Source: an uncultured Collinsella sp.
GTDB lineage: Bacteria > Actinomycetota > Coriobacteriia > Coriobacteriales > Coriobacteriaceae
DNA length: 17,740 bases
Reading direction: 5' to 3'
Assembly (NCBI GenBank): GCA_902490325.1
Contig: CABUDJ010000043.1
Span: forward strand, 1-17,740
Both the position numbers and the translations under genes were made by a program. The stretch's first letter is position 1. Each line of letters starts with the position of its first letter. A model generated the notes under the pieces. It worked only from the letters and a program-made list of their open reading frames with translations. It did no database searches and had not been told where the DNA came from. Below are positions 13,527-17,740 of the stretch, one piece after another.

Positions 13527-15738
13527 ACTCGCTTGGGGCAACGTCCGCCGCGCCGGCCGCGACTACCTCGTCTACCTTTTGACGCTCGCCCTGGGCGTCA
13601 CGGTCTTCTATGCCTTTAACACCATCTCGATGCAGGTCGATATCGCCGGAATCGATGAAGAGGGCTTGGCGCAGGTTATGGGCAGCATACTCGGCGACCT
13701 GACGTACTTTTTGGCCGGTGTCATGGCCTTTTTGATGGTGTATGCCAATAACTTCATCATGAAACGCCGCAAGAAGGAGTTTGGCCTGTACCAGGTGCTC
13801 GGTATGGGGCGCGGGCGCGTCGCCACGATCATGGCGCTCGAGACCGTGATAGTATCGGTCGTGGCCTTTGTCGCCGGCATTGTGCTGGGTGTGGGACTCT
13901 CCCAGCTCATGACGTTCTTTACGGCCTTGCTCTTTAAGACACAGATCGCCAATTTCCACTTCTTTTTCTCGGTGCATGCGTTCAATCTGACCCTTGCCTG
14001 CATGCTCGTAATGTTTGTGCTCACGCTACTGCTGAACCTTCGCGCCGTGCGTCGTACCAAACTCATCGAGCTTATGGGTGCCGAGCGTCGCAACGAGAGC
14101 ATCAAGACACGCAACCCCTGGATCGCGATTGCCATCTTTGCCGTGGGCGTGGTGCTTGTGGGCGTGGCCTATTACCGTCTGCTACGTGATGGGTTCCCGC
14201 TAACCGCGACGGACAGCAAGCTGCAAGAGGCCATGAACCAGTTTGGTATTACGACCGCTATGGTTACCGTGGGCACCTTTGCCCTGTTCTGGGGACTCTC
14301 GGGCATGCTCATCAAGCTGCTGCAGAGCCTGCGCAGCGTGTATTGGCGCGGCCTCAACATGTTTACCGTGCGCCAGCTTGCGGCCAAGGTCAACACGGTG
14401 TGCTTTTCGATGGGCGTCATCGCGATGCTCCTGTTTTTGGCCATCACCTCGGTGACGTGCGGTATGTCGATTGCCAATGTGATGAACGAAAACCTGGAGC
14501 GCTATAACCCTGTTGACGTGTCACAGACGTATGTCTATTACACGCCCGATACGCTCGACTACTACAAGGAGTATGTCAATCCGTCTGAGGCCGATCGCAT
14601 GGTGCTGGCCGATAGTACGGTCGATTTGTACTCCGCATGGCACGGCGATCCATGGCACGGCGATCGTAAGGGCAAGTCGGCGGACAACAACGACGAGACC
14701 GGCAAGAAGGTCAGTATCGCCGATGTTGCCGGTGAGCATGTGCAGATCGATTCGTATCTGAGTTACCCGCTTGGCGGCTCGGATCCTTCGGTGACTCCAA
14801 GTGAGATGTGCAAGACCATGGGCGAAAAGCTTCCCAAGGCGTTCGGGGGTAGCAATGCCGATACGATGGGTCTGTTTGTGACGCCGGCGAGCCAGTACAA
14901 CAAACTGCGTCAGATGATGGGCGAGGAGCCGGTGCACATCGGTCACGACCAGTATCTGCTCACGTGTGATATGGGCGGCGAGCTGGTCGACCTGTACACC
15001 AAGTATATGGCTGGCGGCCATGCCCTTACCTTGGGCGGGCATACGCTCAAGCCCGCAACCGATAAGTCGGACGAAGATACGGCGGCCATCGCCAACTCGG
15101 CGATGGGCAGTAATCCGGGTACCGTCGTCGTTGCCGACGAGCTGTTGTCCCAACTTAATCTGCAGCCGTATTCCAGTAGCCTGCTCGTTAACTACAAACA
15201 GGGGATGGATACGACCGAGGCAGACGAGAGTATTAAATACACTGTGCTCGACAATCTGCTCGTTGACGGCAAGGAGCCGGGGTCGTGGGGAACCTTCATC
15301 ACACGCTCCGAGATGTACACGCAAGCAGCGCAAATGAACGGTCTTATTAGCTACCTAGCCATCTACATCGGCTTTGTATTGGTTGTTGCATGCGCGGCGA
15401 TTCTGTCGATCCAGCAACTCTCCAACGTGGCCGACGGCAGCCGCAGCTATCGTGTGCTGGCACAGATCGGCTGCGACGACCGCCAGATTCGCCATTCGGT
15501 GATGGCGCAGCAAGCGGTATTCTTCCTGTTCCCGCTGGCAGTGGGTCTGGCGCACTCCTTTGTGGCGCTCAAGGTGATTATCGAGCTGGTGAGCATATTC
15601 GGAGATATGAGCATCGGCGGCACCGTGGGCCTCACCTGTGCAATCTTCCTGGCAGCCTACGGAGGCTACTTCCTGGTGACGTACCTCATGAGCGCTGGCA
15701 TGGTGCAAGCTGCCATAGCCACCCGTTACAGCGAGTAG
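13516..15738 (+). CDS. ABC transporter permease, BceB-like (FtsX domain)
   Basis: The 740-aa membrane protein is the partner of the preceding ATPase. Hydrophobic segments occur at about 17-35, 62-82, 105-135, 155-177, 202-222, 246-268 and 294-320. A hydrophilic region of roughly 280 residues (about 325-606) follows, then three further segments (about 610-631, 666-690, 702-722). Ten segments with a large extracellular domain between 7 and 8 is the BceB plan. The motif KRRKKEFGLYQVLGMGR (83-99) after segment 2 is the FtsX-type coupling region. The ATG at 13516 is preferred over GTG 13504 because GAGGG stands 5 nt upstream. Substrate is unknown; family members handle peptide antibiotics acting on lipid II cycle intermediates. 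Confidence 0.9.
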   Translation: MLCKLAWGNVRRAGRDYLVYLLTLALGVTVFYAFNTISMQVDIAGIDEEGLAQVMGSILGDLTYFLAGVMAFLMVYANNFIMKRRKKEFGLYQVLGMGRGRVATIMALETVIVSVVAFVAGIVLGVGLSQLMTFFTALLFKTQIANFHFFFSVHAFNLTLACMLVMFVLTLLLNLRAVRRTKLIELMGAERRNESIKTRNPWIAIAIFAVGVVLVGVAYYRLLRDGFPLTATDSKLQEAMNQFGITTAMVTVGTFALFWGLSGMLIKLLQSLRSVYWRGLNMFTVRQLAAKVNTVCFSMGVIAMLLFLAITSVTCGMSIANVMNENLERYNPVDVSQTYVYYTPDTLDYYKEYVNPSEADRMVLADSTVDLYSAWHGDPWHGDRKGKSADNNDETGKKVSIADVAGEHVQIDSYLSYPLGGSDPSVTPSEMCKTMGEKLPKAFGGSNADTMGLFVTPASQYNKLRQMMGEEPVHIGHDQYLLTCDMGGELVDLYTKYMAGGHALTLGGHTLKPATDKSDEDTAAIANSAMGSNPGTVVVADELLSQLNLQPYSSSLLVNYKQGMDTTEADESIKYTVLDNLLVDGKEPGSWGTFITRSEMYTQAAQMNGLISYLAIYIGFVLVVACAAILSIQQLSNVADGSRSYRVLAQIGCDDRQIRHSVMAQQAVFFLFPLAVGLAHSFVALKVIIELVSIFGDMSIGGTVGLTCAIFLAAYGGYFLVTYLMSAGMVQAAIATRYSE

Positions 15739-15775
15739 CAAGCTGGTAAAACCGTCGCAAAATCAGAGGCGTATG

Positions 15776-15818
15776 ACCGCCGCGAAGGGACCCAGGGGCC
15801 CTTTCGCGGCGGTTTTTT
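15776..15818 (+). terminator. Rho-independent terminator of the ABC transporter operon
   Basis: An 11-bp perfect stem pairs 15776-15786 with 15803-15813, followed by six T. The loop begins GGGACCCAGGGG, close to the loop of the 44-nt terminators at 5655 and 7135. Confidence 0.9.
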
Positions 15819-15841
15819 GCCTATCCGGTGCGTCTCGGATG

Positions 15842-15962
15842 CAAGTGAGTAGACTTTTTTGAACTTGCCGAGCACATCGCGACAAATGATCGGTAAAACC
15901 GCAGGTCAGAGCTGTGGCGTTTTAGGGCGTGCTTGGCCTCCTGCAAAAAGCCTACTCACTTG
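15842..15962. repeat. 121-bp element with 18-bp terminal inverted repeats
   Basis: CAAGTGAGTAGACTTTTT (15842-15859) pairs with AAAAAGCCTACTCACTTG (15945-15962) with one mismatch. A second stem inside pairs 15867-15875 with 15929-15937 (8 of 9). No ORF is contained. The form fits a small non-autonomous (MITE-like) or REP-type element inserted after the terminator. Confidence 0.7.
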
Positions 15963-16007
15963 GTTTTTCTGCTAGAAGACCGCCACGAGGTAAGGCAACT
16001 CCCCCGG

Positions 16008-16065
16008 GTAGTCGTTGGGGACGTTCTTAAACGACTAGTCAAACAAGAACGTCCCCAATGACTAC
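16008..16065. repeat. Long hairpin, 21-bp stem with GGGGACGTTCTT core
   Basis: GTAGTC (16008-16013) pairs with GACTAC (16060-16065), and 16015-16028 pairs with 16045-16058 (14 bp, perfect). A single G-T pair joins the two. The loop contains the palindrome GACTAGTC (16033-16040). The base begins GTAG, as in REP elements processed by RAYT transposases. No T run follows, so it is not a plain terminator. Confidence 0.8.
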
Positions 16066-16070
16066 TTTGC

Positions 16071-16107
16071 GGGCAGCTAAAAGAGCCCCATTCTAAATTA
16101 GCTGCCC
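16071..16107. repeat. Hairpin, 10-bp stem, related to the left window edge
   Basis: GGGCAGCTAA (16071-16080) pairs perfectly with TTAGCTGCCC (16098-16107) around 17 nt. The right half recurs at 28-51 with three mismatches. It stands five bases from the preceding long hairpin, and the two may form one bipartite element. Confidence 0.7.
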
Positions 16108-16178
16108 CGCCAACACCGCAGGTAGAGCAAAAGTCAGCGAAAGCCCGCCAGAGCGAGCAAGGTGCCTTGAAGCGAGGC

Positions 16179-16201
16179 GGCATTGACCTTTTGGTCATGC
16201 C
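16179..16201. repeat. Small hairpin with TTTT loop
   Basis: GGCATTGACC (16179-16188) pairs with GGTCATGCC (16193-16201) with one bulged T, around TTTT. It is one of several hairpins between the ABC operon and the DAHP synthase gene. Confidence 0.5.
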
Positions 16202-16251
16202 GTCGAAGCTGAAAGGCAGATTGTCCAAATGCGACCAGCGCAGCGTCGGCC

Positions 16252-16281
16252 GGTTACGGCGTTTGGTAAAACGCCGTAACC
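16252..16281 (-). terminator. Hairpin at the stop codon of the DAHP synthase gene
   Basis: A perfect 13-bp stem pairs 16252-16264 with 16269-16281, with a 4-nt loop, and includes one base of the TAG stop. On the minus strand no T run follows, so it may protect the mRNA 3' end or act with Rho rather than being an intrinsic terminator. Confidence 0.5.
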
Positions 16282-17312
16282 TACACCCGCTCCGCGATCT
16301 CGTGGATGAGGTAGTCGGTCTTTTCCCAGCCCAGGCACGGATCGGTGATCGACTTGCCAAAGACGCCGCCGTCGACCGGCTGGTTGCCGTCCTCCAGGTA
16401 GGATTCGATCATAAAGCCCTTGACCAGCTTGGAGATGGACTCGTTGCGGCGGCAGCTGTCGAGCACCTCCTTGCAAATGCGATACTGCTCAAGCGGCCGC
16501 TTACCCGAGTTGTCGTGGTTGCAGTCGATGACCGCTGCCGGATTGGCATAGCCGGCGTGCTCGGTATAGCGCTCGGCCAGGCGTTCCAGGTGCTCGTAGT
16601 GGTAATTGGGGTAGGTGCGGCCATCGAGACCGATGTAGCCACGCATGACGGCGTGTGCGAGCGGATTGCCGTCGCACTCGACCTCCCAGTTGCGGAAGAT
16701 GAAGCTCTGGTGCGCCTGCGCGGCGTAAATGGAGTTGAGCATAACGGTGGTAGAGCCGGCAGTGGGATTCTTCATGCCGACGGGTACCGAAATGCCGCTC
16801 GATACCAGGCGATGCTCCTGGTTCTCGACCGAGCGTGCGCCCACGGCAACATAGCTCAGCAGGTCAACGAGGTACTGGTAATTGGACGGATAGAGCATCT
16901 CGTCGGCGGTGAAGAAGCCCGTTTCCTCAATAACGCGCAGGTGCATATGGCGGATGGCCTTGACGCCCTCAAGCAGGTCGTCGGGAGCCTCGGGGTTGGG
17001 GTTGTGCAGCAGGCCCTTGTAGCCGGTGCCCTTGGTGCGCGGCTTGTTGGTGTAGACGCGCGGAATGATGATGAGCTTGTCCTTGACCTCCTCGGCGGTT
17101 TTAGCCAGTCGGTTCATGTACTCAAGCACCGAATCCTCGCGGTCGGCAGAGCACGGGCCGATGATGAGCACCTTGCGTGCGTCCTCGCCGGTAAAGACTT
17201 TGGCGACCTCGGCGTCAAATGCCTGCTTTTTGGCGGTAAGCTCGGCAGAAAGCGGCATTTCCTCGCGGATCTCCATGGGGATCGGCAACTTGCGTTTGAA
17301 TTCCATGGCCAT
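16281..17312 (-). CDS. 3-deoxy-7-phosphoheptulonate synthase, class I (DAHP synthase)
   Basis: Condenses phosphoenolpyruvate with erythrose-4-phosphate, the first step of the shikimate pathway to aromatic amino acids. The 343-aa protein has the class I (AroG/F/H) motifs: IIGPCSADRED (50-60), IPRVYTNKPRTKGTGYKGL (83-101), GARSVENQEHR (158-168), and VPVGMKNPTAGST (176-188). Probable metal ligands are C54, H266 (DCNHDNSGK), E303 and D324. ENQEHR and NPTAG differ from the usual ESQVHR and NGTDG of enterobacterial enzymes, so it belongs to a distinct branch. The ATG at 17312 follows AGGAGG by 5 nt; the in-frame ATG at 17306 is too far. No other aromatic pathway gene is adjacent. Which amino acid inhibits it cannot be read off. 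Confidence 0.94.
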   Translation of the reverse strand: MAMEFKRKLPIPMEIREEMPLSAELTAKKQAFDAEVAKVFTGEDARKVLIIGPCSADREDSVLEYMNRLAKTAEEVKDKLIIIPRVYTNKPRTKGTGYKGLLHNPNPEAPDDLLEGVKAIRHMHLRVIEETGFFTADEMLYPSNYQYLVDLLSYVAVGARSVENQEHRLVSSGISVPVGMKNPTAGSTTVMLNSIYAAQAHQSFIFRNWEVECDGNPLAHAVMRGYIGLDGRTYPNYHYEHLERLAERYTEHAGYANPAAVIDCNHDNSGKRPLEQYRICKEVLDSCRRNESISKLVKGFMIESYLEDGNQPVDGGVFGKSITDPCLGWEKTDYLIHEIAERV

Positions 17313-17326
17313 AGGGGCCTCCTCAA

Positions 17327-17357
17327 TCTATAGAAAGAGCAATAAGCGTATTGTCGA
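17327..17357 (-). promoter_or_regulatory. Possible DAHP synthase promoter
   Basis: On the minus strand TCGACA (17352-17357, 5/6 to the -35) and TATAGA (17327-17332) are 19 nt apart, which is wide. The transcript would have only a short leader, leaving no room for a trp-type attenuator or a T-box. Confidence 0.35.
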
Positions 17358-17413
17358 GTGTCCGGAATTATCCGCTGTCGCACGCTAAAGTGCAAGCCCT
17401 TGTCACCCCGAAA

Positions 17414-17446
17414 CCTGCCAAAAAGGGACAGGTTTATTTTGGCAGG
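17414..17446. repeat. Hairpin with GGGACAGGTTTA in the loop
   Basis: CCTGCCAAAA (17414-17423) pairs perfectly with TTTTGGCAGG (17437-17446). The loop and right arm read AGGGACAGGTTTATTTT, which resembles a repeat seen in many bacteria near RAYT-type transposases (from memory). It lies upstream of the DAHP synthase gene in a spacer without a convincing ORF. Confidence 0.6.
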
Positions 17447-17629
17447 CTTTATCTGGGGAGACGTCGGCGGATGCCGGGAGCGAGTGGCGCCGCGTGGGGC
17501 CCTAAGGCTGTTGTCGGTTCCCCGGGAAACACCCTGTGGGCAAAAAATGCCAAATATGAGTACTGTTGCTAACCTAGTAACATATCTGTCTAGCGAGATA
17601 ATAGACAAAGTGATAAATATGTTCATTAA

Positions 17630-17655
17630 CGTTGGCAGGCAGAAGCCTGCTAACG
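17630..17655. other. Hairpin in the right-hand spacer
   Basis: CGTTGGCAGGC (17630-17640) pairs with GCCTGCTAACG (17645-17655) around AGAA, with one G-T pair. GGCGTTTTG follows. It could be a weak terminator or part of a structured leader for a gene to the right. Around it, 17560-17680 is AT-rich, with a possible -10 GATAAT at 17597-17602 and short inverted repeats. Confidence 0.45.
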
Positions 17656-17708
17656 GGCGTTTTGATTAATTTGAAGGCGAATAGAGGTAGCGCGCAGAGA
17701 TGTGGTGT

Positions 17709-17740
17709 AAGAGGCGGGGCATGCCCCGCCTCTTCTCTTT
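17709..17740 (+). terminator. Terminator-like perfect palindrome at the window edge
   Basis: A 26-bp perfect palindrome (17709-17734, centred on GGGGCATGCCCC) is followed by CTCTTT, where the window ends. It would stop a short plus-strand transcript from the preceding spacer, or act as an attenuator before a gene to the right. If a promoter near 17597 is real, the product would be a small RNA of about 130 nt. Confidence 0.55.

Noticed and set aside
17351..17669. Plus-strand ORFs of 73 and 103 aa and a minus-strand ORF of 170 aa upstream of the DAHP synthase gene
   Set aside because: They cross hairpin repeats, overlap each other, lack ribosome sites and show no protein-like composition.
1..17740. 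CRISPR arrays, tRNA or rRNA genes, integrase or transposase genes
   Set aside because: No regularly spaced identical repeats with unique spacers, no tRNA- or rRNA-like sequence, and no recombinase motifs were seen in any frame.

Overview
The window looks like chromosomal DNA of a high-GC anaerobic gut actinobacterium of the class Coriobacteriia. The best guess is a Collinsella close to C. aerofaciens. This rests on base composition and codon use, class II GalT, a stand-alone A-type flavodiiron protein, and gene spacers full of hairpin repeats. It is a recollection-based guess, since no rRNA or other marker gene is present.

Layout, left to right. (1) 1-4341 is a galactose module. galK and galT overlap by 10 nt on the minus strand and diverge from a LacI-type regulator gene. 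The 338-bp divergent spacer holds three copies of one operator, and the predicted promoters place an operator at about +20 to +35 of each transcript, so the LacI protein probably controls both galKT and itself. (2) 4471-5631 encodes an FprA-type flavodiiron protein for O2/NO detoxification, ending in a strong terminator. (3) 5655-7178 is a block bounded by two identical 44-nt terminator hairpins. Inside are helically phased CTCAA repeats, an AAA ATPase with a C-terminal winged helix, and a 140-bp palindromic element. (4) 7182-9177 has a DeoR-family regulator divergent from a class II ketose-bisphosphate aldolase. (5) 9178-9510 holds a 151-bp nested hairpin with a perfect 37-bp stem, and a diverged second copy of part of it. 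(6) 9511-11561 is a minus-strand run: a short open frame, a 69-aa ORF, an AraC-family regulator and a HAD phosphatase. (7) 11618-12592 encodes a fusion of a NUDIX (MutT-like) domain to a Vsr-type mismatch endonuclease, the most unusual protein here. (8) 12741-15738 is a BceAB-type ABC transporter, divergent from the fusion gene and separated from it by several palindromes. (9) 15739-16280 is a cluster of hairpin elements. (10) 16281-17312 is a class I DAHP synthase. (11) 17313-17740 has no convincing gene, but has several hairpins and a terminator palindrome at the window edge.

Most genes are housekeeping or sugar metabolism with local regulators. The novelty lies in the NUDIX-Vsr fusion, in the repeat-bounded ATPase block, and in an unusually dense set of palindromic intergenic elements. 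Several of these elements carry the core GGGAC. Very long ORFs antisense to galT, galK, fprA, fba, bceAB and aroG are judged to be codon-bias shadows and are not annotated.
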